From positions 106,497,277 through 106,561,276 of the forward strand of contig NC_134278.1 in assembly GCF_949628215.1 (NCBI RefSeq): 64,000 bases of DNA. Direction: 5' to 3'. The notes under the pieces are model-generated. The model was not told where the DNA came from, did no database searches, and saw only the letters and a program-made list of their open reading frames with translations. Positions 39,880-52,900 of this stretch are shown here, one piece after another. Every line of letters begins with the position of its first letter. Within the stretch, counting starts at the first letter, position 1. The position numbers and the translations under genes are program-made. This DNA is from Phalacrocorax aristotelis (Eukaryota > Chordata > Aves > Suliformes > Phalacrocoracidae).

Positions 39880-42800
39880 CTGGAGGAAAAAAAAAGACAC
39901 ACACACACTTCGTAAAATAAAACTGTCAGAGCACTGGATATAAAGAGTAACCAGACTTGAGCTGGCAGAACTGAACTACTCAAGCCCGAGTACAGGCTGT
40001 TAACTGGTGTTACTATAGCTGTTAACTTTTTAAAATCGTAATTGCAGCTAGCAGCTGAATAAGGAAAACAAGTAACTACAAGCCAGATTTAATGCCTGAC
40101 TATGGATAGTACCACTGCCTCCATCACAGTGCACCAGCCTGATGAAGCCCAGCTCTCTGGCACTACAGAGCCACAGGAATTCAGGAGACATTGTGGAGTA
40201 GTGGAAGGTGGGAGGACGCAGCGCGCACCATCATGGCTTGATCTGTGAAAGCGAGAAGAAGAAAGCCCTTTCTGGCTAATAGCTGCAACTGACTGACTGT
40301 AGCACCAGAGCCTCTACTTAGCCACCAGTAAATCAGCAAAAACCCCACACCTGCACAGAAAAGAAACAAGTCCCAGCATACCCAAGCGCTGATCGTATGT
40401 CTCCATCAGGGCAATTTTCTGCTTTACATTTTCAATTGTGTCAAACAGGGGTCGCAAATCTAATTTGCTTTGTTGCTGGTTTGCCATCTGTATTAGCTGT
40501 TTGACTTGCGATTCCAGGCGTGCAGACTTATCCAGGTGACTGGCCAGAGCCTTCCCAGTTCATGCCATTGGAAGAGGGTGGAAGTGGAGACAAGAGACAT
40601 TCATAAGATCAGCCATTTCTTTTGAAATAAGATAAAGAAGCCTTTAGCATGTCAGCAGTATCAACTATATGGCGCATTTCAAAGTACTCTGCTGGCTTAG
40701 GAACCTATCCAAATGCTCCTTCACAATTAATTTGGCATTTAGTGACTGAGAAGCCACCCCTTACTCAGATCCATTCACACTGCATCACTTCATTCAACTG
40801 ATTATTCAAATTTACACCTGCGTATTTACCATGGGGATCTGGCTAGGAGGATTTCTACAGTGCTTTTTTGCCCAGATCAGACATCCAAACTTCTTTATTG
40901 GTTAAAATAAAAAGACAATACTGTATTGTGAAAAAACAAGAAAAGCTTGTGAAGTGTCTGGGAGACAGGATTTGTTATTGCCCTACTATTAATAACAACT
41001 ATTACCAGATAAACACATTTAAGGATACAAGAAAGCACTTGGCCAAAAAACATAAAATTAACGTCTCACCTGCGTGCTTACCATCAAGTTGCTATTTTTA
41101 CCAAACAGTTGTGTAAACTGCCTGAATTCTTTCTCGCACTTTTTAATGGCCTCTGCTAGCTGTTGGATTTTAATCTCTTTACATTCCAGACTCTTATACA
41201 GGTCAGATATCTACAGATGGAAAAAAGAGAGTACGAACACTAAGGCACACCAAAATAAATGATAAAATTAAAACATATGTGACTACATAGGAGAAAGTGG
41301 AAAAGTTTACAATGCAAAGCCTCTAACTTTGATATAGCACTACTTAATTCACAATTCGTGGATAAGCACTGGCAAGTACTGAACATAAGGTAGTCATATT
41401 CTTTAATAGATCTGTGTGGCAACAGGTGCAAAGAGACTCATATCTCTCATTCCCATCATGATGATCCAGCTATTGGGGGATAATACATACTTACATGTGC
41501 ATGTGTGTTTCTGTGTGTATGTATATACTTTTTTTTTCCTTCTCTCTCCTGAGGTCTAACCAGTAAAAGAGATGAGGCAGTGACGGATGCTAACTCCAAA
41601 GCCAATTGTAGCACTTTGGGGCATTTATTTTTAGCATAAACAAGCAGATAAGTAAGTCAACCATCAGTTTGGATGCATTTGCATTAGCAGGATCGGGCAT
41701 GTACCCAATGTCACCTGCTGGGAGCCACAGAAATGATTACGAGTGGAGAAGTGCTTGCAACTGGCTCTGCACTACTCCATGCTGCCTCCACAGAGGGGTG
41801 ACTTGGGCATCTAAAGGCTCGTTTTCAGAGAAACCTGACTGGTCACTGAAACTTTAAAATGCTCTATCTCCAAACCTCGTACCCACTGTAAGCAGAGACC
41901 AAATGCAAATGAGATGAGCGATGGCAACGAGCCTCCTACTGTGCTTGGTGGAAGATATACGTGCCTGAGCACAGAGGGATTTCCATCCACTTCTCTAGAC
42001 TTCTCTAGAAGAGCTTATTCTGACTTCTGAGGTATGCAAAGATGATAAAAACAGTGTTTAAAATGTAGCTGGGCTAAACCAGGCAACAAATGCAGAGCCT
42101 CAGATCATCCTCCAACCAGCCAAGAACCGCTGAAGAATGCTTGTTAAATGTGACTTACCTGTTCTTCCAACTGGGAGTTCTTGTCTAAAATCTGCAGCAT
42201 ATGTTCCCTTAGGGCGCTGTTTTCATGTTCAGCAAGTTTCCCTCTTTTAACCTTAGTGAGGTAGAGGGTGAAGTGAAAGAATGAAATAAGAAGATACACA
42301 GATTTTTTTAAGCTGCTACTAAAAAATTTATTGATGCAAATGTTTAAAGTGTCTCCTCTGTGCTTTGAAAGTGAGGGAATAGCAGTCCTGATTCCCTTGT
42401 ACAGTATCTTAGCCAATACTAGAAATGGCTGTGAAAGCACAAAAATTCGTTATTTTTATTAATTACTTTGATTGGTTTGGGAGAAGAATTCCATCCCCAG
42501 TACAAACAAGATCTATAAAACAGTACCTTTACAAGACAGCCATACTGCTTATACGGGCAGTCCACTTCTGCCTCGGGGCACACGGCATGGTGCTTTTCAA
42601 TCTGCATATATTAACAAAGAAATTTGTAATGAAGTAAATATTAAGCAACTTGTCACACTGATAAAATCTGAATGCCTGCATAAAGGGTGAGTAAAGGCCA
42701 ATGTCATGACACCACTGATAACATAAAGAGGAAAATGAGTATTCAGAGTCAACAAGCAAGCCAGATATTTTCCTGATACTGCAAAATGCCAATACTTTCC

Positions 42801-45800
42801 AGTGACCAAACACCTCACTTGTAAGATGGGACATATATCCCTTTTAGGACCAAACAAAGAAAATACTTGAAGCAACAAAGTTTTATTGGCATGGGCCAAT
42901 GTAGTCTGCGACGTAACTTTCAGTTTTCATAAATGTGTCTGACCTGATGAATCCCAATATATGCAAAAAATAATAGTACCTCCTTTTTCAGAATTATTTG
43001 TGAACAGTTTTGGAGACAAGGCACAGGGTAATCAGGACAGTCATTTTTCTCATGATTCTGGGGAAAAAGAAACAAAACAAGGCAATGGTTTGCATTTTTG
43101 TAAAGCAGTATATGTAGAGGAAGCTATGAAAAAGTAATCCCAAACATAGACATGCAAGCCCTGTATCACATTGCTGTTCATAAGAGAGCAACAGTAACTG
43201 GAATTATTTAGGGCATATTTATTATACTTTCAACTACTCAGCCAAATTTTGTTTCAGGAGTTGTTAAGCCCCATTGCAATGCTGGAAACTTTTCACTCAG
43301 CAACATTAAGAGGAAACATGTGCTATGGATTCCCAGGGAATGCTTTATAATCTTACCTTTATATTAATTAACACCACATATTTACTACAGTACTGACACA
43401 TTTCTTCTCGAAATTTACAGTGCCTGCTCAAATGCTCTTTCAAGTCTTTCCGAAGAATTTGATCACAACATCCATCATTAGTGCATTGCACGCTTTCAAA
43501 CAAACACTGCTGAAGATGCTCCTGCAACATGCAACAGCAAATTAAACCCCAAAGTATTTAATTGCATCTCCAATTGCCCAACAGACTCACAGAAACTCTC
43601 GGCACTTTGCTAACAAACAAAACTCCAAATACTCTTTCCTCCATAAGCTTTCCCTTTTTTCATCCTCAAAACGAAAGTGAACGCAAAAATTTGGAGAGTC
43701 CTTTGTACGACTGCCATCTTTCATTCAACTGATATACCAAAAAAAGACCCAAACAGCCAGTATGTCTTGGCAAGTTTTCTTTAATCAACCACCACGTAGC
43801 GCTTAAGCATACAGAAGGTATGTATAGATGCTGTGGATATACTAAAGCTACATAAAGCAAATGGTTCATATTAAACAAATAATCTAAGGCAAAGCTGTAA
43901 CAAGCTAACAGCCATAATATTTTGTGCTTAGCATTTGTTACTTAGCTAAGTCAATCTTTGTACTTAAACAACATCACTCCAATAACTCGGAAGTCTGAAG
44001 ACAATCACTGGAATTTAGCTTATCATAAAAACACAGGGTTTGCATGAAAATCAAAGGCTTCAAAATTTGATCAAGCAAACTAACCTGATATCGTCCCAGA
44101 ATTATTTTTGAACTGCAGTCAGGAATGTTTTTGCAGAACACATGCAAGTTGAGAACTTCTCTTTTACAGCAGTTGTCTTTGAACACCTGTAAAGGAAGCA
44201 AACCAGGCTTCATGTGCAGTCACATAGGATGTCATAAAGAATATAAAAAAGCAAAACATCACAACAAATCTTTTAAGCACACAAGTGTAGACTCCATAAT
44301 TGTGAATATGGTTCTTGGTAATTCATACTGGAAATGTATTCTAAAAATACAAATTAAAACATATATAAAGTCTCTAATAACCATGGGGTTTTTTCCCCAT
44401 ACAGTTATTCCACAGATGCTAATCCATCCCACAGCCAGCAGAGTTAGTAGCTCAGGAGCTATAAAACTGCTGCCAGAGCCTGCCTGAATCTAGAAGAAAG
44501 CAGCTGGAGCTAATGGGCCCCAAAGGCCAAACCAGCTCTGTGCATGCTCCTCCGATGTTCAAACAGTGCAGCACGCCTTTGGGACGGAGACAACGCTGAG
44601 ATATCCCTTCTACAGACTCTGAAAAACAGCACCGTTCCCAGTTGTGTATGCTGAAGCAAATTAAGCCCCCAGGGCAAACTTTCAGTCTTATTTAGAGATC
44701 TTCCTGTAAGAAGCATTATAAAGCTGCCCACTGTTGCATTACTGCCATCAAAATTTGCACGAAGTAGAAGGCAGCAAATGAAAAACAAAAATCACATGGA
44801 CGGTCTGATTACAATTTCCTATGAGAAGTAAGAGGGAGATAGGAAGGAGACATTTGATTTCACTGGAAAATTCATTCTGGCAGGACCAAGTATGTAGCAT
44901 GCTTTCAAGCCTTGGCATATAAATATGGACAAATGAACCCATTACAAAAAAACCAAGCAAACAAACAAACAACCACCCCAAACAAAAAAACACCCACAAA
45001 AAAAAAACCACAAACCATACCACCTCAGTAGATTGCAAAACAAGAAGCATGAGCTTATCTCTTCCTCTAAAAAGTTACCCAAAAGTAAATTAAGTCTTCA
45101 GGGTTAATGAGATATAATGGAAGTAGTTAAGGCAGAAAATTATAACCAAGTGAAAACAAAGACAATCAAATAAACAAGATGACCCAGCAAGATGGGACAT
45201 TAAAAAGGCAAGTCAATAAGCTTTCCGCTAAAAAAAACATCTGATGACCAGGGAAGATTTAAAACTTTGTGAGTGTCTTCAACACTTTACTGGAAATACA
45301 GAAGGCTAAAATGAAATAACTTCAGAACATGAGGTATAAAATAAAGCTTTAGCTATACACCCATACTTCCTTTCTGGGAGAGCATCCCTGAGTACACTGC
45401 TTCCCTTAGCATCATTTCAGAGACAAACACTGCTCTGCCCCTGAGGCCTAATAGACTAAGAGCCATCTTGTTCTCAGCTGTCTTGCCTCTTCCATGCAGA
45501 TGTTGACTGCTGAAGTAGAACTATAGTCACTTACCTCATGCATTTTTATTGTTTCTTTGTCAACAGGACAGGTGGGTACTGCATTCAACTCTCTAGATCA
45601 AAAGAAGAGTCCTGTTAACCCACAGAAAATTTGATTTATTCTATGAAATTGGGCTATGCTAGAAAAAAGTGCTTTGAAAACTCTTTCGTCTGGCAACTAC
45701 ACAGTCAAATTCTGCCCACAGCTCAAAGATGGCATTAAGCTGCAACAGTGAATATGTGACAGAAAGCAGAGTTTGTCCTGCGAGTGTTAATAAGATGTTT

Positions 45801-46921
45801 TTTAATTAAGAGGACTTTGTCACTCTCTGGCCGTCTGCTGCTCGCAATGTCACATCTTACAAAATCCCACTGTGTATATCAAACCCAGCCTTTGCCCAGC
45901 GCAAGCAGTGCACTCCTCACTACAGCAGTAAAAGAAACCTAATAGCTCCTGTCTTAAAAGGCTTCCAGAAGTCCTACAATAAGGGATGGGAAAACACTTA
46001 TTGAGGCAGTGCAAAAGGGAAGCAACTCAGCCAGAGAAAGCAGCAAACATGAAGCATCTAATATTCATAAAAGGTAAATGCCAACATCCATCCATATAAA
46101 CAGGCTCCTCTGCCCCCTCCCCAGGCCTAATCCTGCCCTCAGGTACACCAAACAGTATGAAATGTATTCCCAGACAGGTCTGCGGGGTAAACTTATTTGT
46201 ACCTGCAGATAAATCCCAAGCAGATGGATACCAGCAGCCTTGTGATCTGACTGTAGTATCAGGTAATACTAACATCAGTTTTCTACCTCCACTAAAATCA
46301 AAGAAATTATACAGAAGCAAATGAAAACAGCTTAATCTAACCACCCAGGCCACTACCGTGAGACACTAATGCAACAAATTCAACTGAACAGCACAATGCT
46401 AGACAGACTGACCGAAACAGCATCTCACGCAAAAGTGCTTAAGCTTACATCAACAATATCTTTATGCTGACTTCCCTGCAGTTACCAAAGTATTCCTCGC
46501 CAGCACCAGGTAAGGTCTTTAAAGACACCTTTAAAACACTGAGCACACAGTCATTTCGCTCAACAGTCTTTCCATTGACTCCTTCAGCACTTTATCAGCT
46601 AGGTACTATTATTATGGCACTCACTGCTGATTTATAGAAGGCATTGATTTCTTTTTAGGAAGGGGAGTACAGGGAACTTTCAGATGCAAGAGAAGCTTGC
46701 ACTGACCTCAAAGAAAGAATGCACTGCTGGCAGAATCGGTGTCCACATCCCGTCTGGTGGGGATTGCGAAGGACGAGGTGGCAGTAGGCACACTTGTACC
46801 GGTCTTCTAAGGTTTCAACAAATTTGTAGTCAGCATCAGGCTCAAAGTCCAGAGAGACAGCGCTAGCAGAGTTCTGGCGCATGAAGATGCTGGAGGGAGC
46901 AGCAGGTTCGTCACAGGCCAT
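39302..46921 (-). CDS. TRAF5: TRAF5, TNF receptor-associated factor 5 (553 aa, ten coding exons)
   Basis: TRAF5 is a cytoplasmic trimeric adaptor that binds TNF-receptor family tails (CD40, CD27, CD30, LTBR and others) and feeds NF-kB and JNK signalling. Exons on the - strand: 46921-46707, 45592-45535, 44186-44085, 43521-43357, 43057-42980, 42601-42527, 42251-42159, 41210-41082, 40550-40382, 39879-39302. All join in phase to 1662 nt, 553 residues plus TGA (human about 557). RING: C44, C47, C59, H61, C64, C67, C80, D83. TRAF-type zinc fingers occupy about 95-245, for example C109/C115/H127/C131 and C194/C198/H210/C214. A coiled coil spans about 245-355 and the MATH/TRAF-C domain about 397-546, ending LTDLEEL. 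The segment linking exons 8 and 9 is about four residues shorter than in human. The start ATG sits five bases inside its exon, so the promoter lies upstream, probably in the CpG island near 60 kb. Confidence 0.97.
40382..40550 (-). CDS. TRAF5: TRAF5 coding exon 9 (coiled coil)
   Basis: Residues 306-361 start ALASHLDKSARLESQVKQL and end ETYDQRL. The last base (G) completes Val362 in exon 10. The donor is GTATGC. Confidence 0.93.
41082..41210 (-). CDS. TRAF5: TRAF5 coding exon 8 (coiled coil)
   Basis: Residues 263-305 start ISDLYKSLECKEIKIQQL, with heptad-like spacing, and end FGKNSNLM before GTAAGC. The end is shorter than the mammalian equivalent. Confidence 0.92.
42159..42251 (-). CDS. TRAF5: TRAF5 coding exon 7 (start of coiled coil)
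   Basis: Residues 232-262 contain HENSALREHM and end KNSQLEEQ. The acceptor CCTCACTAG-like site (CACTAAG) was chosen because it keeps frame and gives the family length between GC-V and HE-SALREHM; AGs a few bases downstream would break the frame. Confidence 0.9.
42527..42601 (-). CDS. TRAF5: TRAF5 coding exon 6 (zinc finger)
   Basis: Residues 207-231 start IEKHHAVCPEAEVDCPYKQ. They close a finger (H210, C214) and give C221 and C228 of the last one. The donor is GTACTG. Confidence 0.94.
42980..43057 (-). CDS. TRAF5: TRAF5 coding exon 5 (zinc finger)
   Basis: Residues 181-206 read NHEKNDCPDYPVPCLQNC and then SQIILKKE. They close one finger (H182, C187) and open the next (C194, C198). Confidence 0.94.
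43357..43521 (-). CDS. TRAF5: TRAF5 coding exon 4 (zinc fingers)
   Basis: Residues 126-180 start EHLQQCLFESVQC. They complete one finger (H127, C131), hold another (C138, C143, H155, C160) and begin a third (C167, C170). Confidence 0.95.
44085..44186 (-). CDS. TRAF5: TRAF5 coding exon 3 (zinc-finger region)
   Basis: Residues 92-125 start VFKDNCCKREVLNLHVFC and end IILGRYQ. They provide the Cys pair of the first TRAF zinc finger (C109, C115). Confidence 0.95.
44945..45012. repeat. A/C-rich low-complexity tract
   Basis: A run of AAAC/ACAAAC units and poly(A) lies in TRAF5 intron 2 (between coding exons 2 and 3). No further function is visible. Confidence 0.8.
45535..45592 (-). CDS. TRAF5: TRAF5 coding exon 2 (end of RING)
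   Basis: Residues 72-91 read RELNAVPTCPVDKETIKMHE. They supply the last two RING ligands, C80 and D83. Asp as the final ligand is usual for TRAF5-like RINGs. Confidence 0.95.
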
Positions 46922-46926
46922 GGGAG
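46707..46926 (-). CDS. TRAF5: TRAF5 coding exon 1 (start, most of RING)
   Basis: The acceptor TCCCAGTGCAG is followed by CTCCC and ATG (46921-46919). Residues 1-71 include SLDFEP and the RING core CAYC...CGHRFCQQC. The donor is GAG|GTCAGT. Confidence 0.95.
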
Positions 46927-49900
46927 CTGCACTGGGAACCAGACACAGGAAGAATCCCTTCACCGGCAGCCACACCACCTCGGCTACCACTTGCAGCAGG
47001 CTGCCACTTGCGGGAGGGTTGACATGTGCAGCAGGGTGTGACAGATTTCGGAGGAAAGCACAGTGCCAGCTATGGAGGAACAACAAAACACTCAGAGAAC
47101 CACAAAACAATCATTACACAACAAAGCATCAAAGCACATTTCTTTGGAAAAGAGTTTCACAATTTGAAAATTGTCCTGGAGAATAGAGATTTTTATGGAT
47201 TTTTAAAATTTTCTTGCAGCAGTGCTTAGTCTCAAAAAAACTGCAGGAGTCACAGACAAGGTTGGGGAGAGCAGAGACCAAGTCTTGGCCCTAATGTCTG
47301 CCAGGAAAGTCTACACATAATGCAGAGCCCGCCCACATGACTTCACAAGTTCATTGCACTGGTTCATGCTTTGTGGTCCACAGCAAGGAGCGTACAAAAA
47401 AAAAGCAGCAATGGGATTTTACCTTCAGTTTAGGTGTTACAGGAGTCAAAGCCTCTTAACTTGACATCTTTCTTCTTCCCGTTGATCACTCATTTATAGC
47501 AGTAAACTCTAATCCATTTTTTCAAAGTTTTACTTATTTACGTGCAAGTTGTTGGCTATATTAATCCTGCCTGAAAGAGGTGGAAAAAAGAAGAAAGAAA
47601 AGCAAGATTGCAATCAGCAGCGTGACATAAGTTTTCCTCACAACCTACCAAAGCTCCTACAAAGCACAGGAATGCAATATTAATTTTCTAATAGGAAAAC
47701 AAGCAATGTTTGCTTCTGGCCCTAAGTCACAAACTTTGAGATTTGCCACTGGTCCCTCAATCTTGCAGTAGTTTTTCTGCAAGTAGCTCAAGACCTAGAG
47801 CCACTCTGGTTTTCATTTCTTGCGGCTTTGTACTCAGAGGACAATTTTTTCCTTACAGGATGTGTACAAAAGCACACAATGGAGCTCTCAGATCGTTCCA
47901 TAAGTGAAGGGCTCTATTTTATAGCTGTGCTGTGGGATGCTATTTCTCCCCATGTGCATCACCCGCCCTGTCAGTCACTCAAGTCACTCTTACTGGCATC
48001 AGCACCTCTCCAAGAGCTCTGACTCAGCTCCTGTAAGGTCACCAAGGGTATCTGCTGTTTTCATGGGGAAGCAGGGCCAACACATCACCATTAGTAACTT
48101 TACGGCTGGCATGAAATAGTATGCCAAGTACTGATACACTGCCCTACCTCCCTGCTGCAATGGATTCCTGGCCCACAAAAGCAGCGATTAGTACTGTGCT
48201 ACACACAGCTCAAGCACTGCCACAGACCACCTTAGGCTTCAGAAAGCAACATCCATTTTCCTTTTGACTTTAATATCCCATACTGGGCAAGGAAATCCTG
48301 CAGAAAGATAAAGTACCTGATTCAAAAAACAAGCCAAAGCACTTAACCAATGAAAGTGTGTTTCACAGCAAACATTTATGTGCACCTGTAACTTAGCACC
48401 CTTGTTCATGGTTGTACACAGTATTTACCTGCCAAGCTTGTGAGAGCCTCCCTGCCCTCCATCAAGCTGAATGTCAGGCCTACTCCAGTACAACTGATCA
48501 TCTAATGTCAGTAACCCACAGCGATATGAGCCCTAATCATATTCCAGGCATAAAGGCTTATTATTCCAACTGGAGTTTGCGAATTACCCTGTTTGGTCCC
48601 TCCCAATGAACAGCCTTCTGCTTCAAATCAGAGATGATTGTCCATGTTGCTCCTTTCATTTTTAAACAGCTGTCCTTTTCTCCTCTGAAAATGGGGTTCC
48701 CGGTTCTCTGACGCTTGATAACGAGCAATTCTATTTTCCTCACATCAACCAGAGATGCAGCCCAGGGGATTATCCGCCTTGTGCCTGGACTGCCTCAATA
48801 GCAGATGCCAGCAGCAGAGCACACCTGCTGCTTCAAAGGCAGATGGAGAGCTGTTGCCGTTAACTTCCACAGCATAGACTACCTACAGGATGAATTTCCT
48901 ATGAACTCATTCTGTCGTTGGTTGGAGAGAACCCCGAAACACATTTCCCTCCCCTCTTTTATTAGTGCTCTCTCCCATTTACATAGCATCCAATTTCCTG
49001 AGTCCTGTTACACTGCAGGACCTCCATCATGTGATGGTACGGTTTAGCAGGTTAATGCTGCACTGTGTAAAAACACATTAAAAAAAGAATCCATGTTCTA
49101 CCCATTTTGCCTTTAAGGGTCTACCTTAACTCCAGAAGTACTTCCAGCTGGGGTGAGCAATGTTACAGGGGTTGTAGGCGAGAAAGTTATGGGATGCATA
49201 AGAAGAAACACAGTCACCAGCCCAAAAACCCATCCAGAAACTCCTTCAGAAATCTTGCTGCTCATTAAATCAACCACATTAATTCCCATCTCTTTCTTCA
49301 AGGAGCACTCTGCTGTGGTACAATGCCTTCCAAATCTCTTGCTGAAATGAGAGCCTTTATCTCCTTAAACACCTTTGTAACACACCCAACCTAGATTCCA
49401 TTCCTAGAAACAGAGACTCTTGGCATCTCCATGAAAGCACCTCCTCCACCTCAGCCTCACCCAGGAGCATGTGGCATAGCTGAGGGCACCTCAGGGCACA
49501 GGAAAGAGCACTTCAGGTGAAAGGTGAGCCTGCCAGCCCAGAGGGCAGAACGGAAACCTCTGGGTGCCCAGAAGACCGCGGATGTTTGCCACTGCTGCCA
49601 GCCTTGCGGGAGGTTTGCTGTGGCGTTTGCAGCTGTTTTGCTGGAGGAAATGGGCTGCCCCAGGAGAGGGCCTGTGGATGGTGATGTTTCACCCAAGCTG
49701 GAGAGATGCCCATGTGAATCAGCTGGGAAGATGGGCTCTGAGGAGCCAAGAAACAGCAGCCCTGTGCCAGACCTACCGCCGGCCAGCACTTGGTGGGATG
49801 CGATCCAAACCACTGCAGGCGGCATGTAATTCCCGTCCCAGCACCCACTGGTGACTCAGGGCAGATTGCAGAAGCTCTTCTTCCACTTCTGGCTTCCAGC

Positions 49901-52900
49901 ACCTACGCCTGTGCTCTCTGGACTGAAACCAAAGGGAAACTGTCAGGGGAAAAAGTGCTTTTTGTGACAGTGAGAGCACACCAATGGTTAACTGAATCAA
50001 TTTCCTGCTTACGCTAATGCCTTCGTTGTCGTCTGGTCTGGTCTGAGAAAGAGGTACGCTTTCACTTCTGCCTGTTCATAGCTAAGAACAATGGGAAGGT
50101 GTCCTTTCTCTGCACACACTGTGATTTTTTCAGCACGCATGTGAACTGTAATGCTGTTTTAAAGTATTAGAGATCCGCTGACTAAGGCTGCATTAACGAT
50201 GCCCTTGTAGCGGATGCACAACACACGTGGCAAAGGGATTTTCATTGCAACGCCACTGCAACCGCACAAAAAACCTCCCAAAGAATCTATGAACACTGAA
50301 AATCTACATGCCAAAAAATGGATTTCCATATACTGAAATAAAAAGAATGAATTCTGACCACACACAGAAAGCAGTTTGAATCACTAGAAGCGAAGCCCAA
50401 GCTCAATGGCAGCACAGTACAGAGAGCTCCCAGCTGCACCTTCCTACCATTTCAGCATCCCAGCCCTGCCTGCACCAACAGCAACACATGCAAAACGCTC
50501 TGGAACAAATCTTTATATAACTGTGTTGTATGCAGATGCTTTAACCTCACTGGAAATATTCCAAAAGGGAGAATTTTCATAACAAAAATAAACTTTCTTA
50601 AATGTGGGCTATCCTGTTTGGGCTATCCTGTTTTAACCACCACCACACCACACTGAGCCCAAACGTTTTCCATTGAAATGCTCCACACTTATTATATCTT
50701 ACTGTTCAGAAACTGAGCTAGAGACGAGCAGAACATGATAATAAGGAGAAAAATCAGCATGGGCATGACTTACTGTAATACAGAAATTACATTTACATTT
50801 TTAAAGCCATGTTAAAACAGTTGCCCTCCGGCAGGTGCTGCTGCCTATCTACACCACCAGCAGTCAGAATGGGGAGAAGCGGTGTGCAACGCCAATAACA
50901 CATCGGGCTACTGTGGACAGGTTAACTTTTTTTAGCTATGAAAACATACTCACTGTACACAAAGAAAACCATCCCTATAATGTGGTTGTTCTTTTTTAAG
51001 ATAATGTTTTTCCTGTTTGCTCTTGCACAAAGCCAAGCCCCCCCTGAAAGGTCAGCAGGTTACCCCGTGAGATGTGAGTGCACCACTACAGCAGGCCGCA
51101 GCACCAAAACCTCCAGGACGGCAGGCCTGAGACACAGGCACTGAACGCCACATCTTTTAGACTGAGGAGGGCAAACATGTGAGTTGTTACCACAGATTTG
51201 GTTGTCATGCACTGACAAGAAGACAGGGTCCTTGGTCCTGCTGCCTAGCAAATAGGGGCTGAGAGCATGACTTCTATCAGGGTCACTCCACAAGGAGAAG
51301 GCAACGCTCAGCTACCCTCCAGGACTGGGTTATTGCTCAGTAAAAAGCACTGTGATTGCTTCCTTACTTATCATGCTTCCATGAAATACATATAACAGGT
51401 CAGAGGAAAAAAGTTATACACCTATATTCCTATACACCTAGCTCTAGTTCAGCTCTATTGCTTTGCTCTAAGGCATTTGGTAGGGACACGTCTTGGAAGA
51501 TGCCCTGCCCCTCCCTCTGAAAATTATCTACCTTTTATGGTACATCAGAACTGGAAGCCTTAGTCACGGTGGGGAAAGTTTTGTCAAATTTAGAAGTCTA
51601 AGAACAATTCACTTCATTGGGAGCTGACAGGCAGAAATATGATGGAGGGGAACATACATTGCATCAAAACAACCCTCTCCAAACTGCCTTATAAACTAGG
51701 TAGATTAGCTGCCTCCAGTATTTTTGAATTAAAATAAGAAAGTTATATGGTTTACTACTAATGTAAGGTCCTCCACAAAAACATTACATTATGGGGCCAA
51801 CAAATATATGCCCCAACTCTTAACATATGGAGTGGAACAGGTAACAGAGTCTGCTAAAGAATGACTAAATATATCTATAAACTTTGAAATACATATTTAA
51901 GATATAGCAGATTATATGGAGTCATGTGAAAACATCAGATGATGACATCTGACATCACTGAGGGATCATCTGTGTCCCTTCCATCCCAGGAAGACTTACA
52001 ACATTTTGACTGCTGACAATGAAACACTCTTGCAGAGTCCCCATGGCGGAGAAGGACCCCAGCTGCATCATTTGTGCCACTCCCGCCAGAGGTTGTGGAG
52101 GGAAAAGATCCCCTACTGCACCAACACAGACCCACCACTGATACTCAGGGCTTGCTCCTACTTCACCTGGCAGCAAATCAGCCTCAGGAGCTGTTCCACT
52201 GTTATCCTAATCACCTAAAAACCGTGGTGCAGTGACCAGCTGGTACCCAGGAGAGAATATTTCTAAAAGCAATAATTTCCTATTGGATATGTGCCTGGGG
52301 CCCCACAGGGGATGTTGCTGAAGAGGGCAGCAGAACAAATTAGTTTTCTTTTCTATATAGACAATATTATCCAATTCAAATTCCAGTATTACCTTATTCT
52401 CAAAGCATGGTGAAACCTTATTAAGCATGCATCAATTTGCTAATCTCCATAGGCAAATTTTCACTAAGCAGAGTAAGACGGTAGGGTTTCCTTTCCATAG
52501 AGTTACAGTGAAGCATTACGATAAATCCCCATAAGGCTAGACTTCATTGGTTTTTTAAGGCATAGATTACAGCACAGATAGCATTTTAAAACAAATTTTT
52601 TAAAAAACACGCTCTTACAACTAATGAAGTGTGTCTGGTGCTGAAGTAGCTTTTATTTTATGGACAACTTGATTATTTACTACTTCTGCTATTTTCCCTG
52701 TGTCTCTTATTCATTATTTGATTAATTTTGTAGTATCAAGAAATCTCTCTACATCTAATCAACGCAATATTATTACAGTGATATGGAAAATTTTTGTCTT
52801 AAAATCATCTCATTCACAGCTGGAAAATATTTTTGTTCCCATCACTTCTCTATGAATACCTGGATGTGTTACTGCCTTTCCAAGCACCAACAGAAATTTT

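Noticed and set aside
49457-50017. Cluster of overlapping frames on both strands
   Set aside because: Moderately GC-rich intron DNA with no splice or domain support.
52006-52218. Possible processed-pseudogene or repeat fragment
   Set aside because: The 70-codon frame shows no recognisable protein and no poly(A) tail or target duplication.
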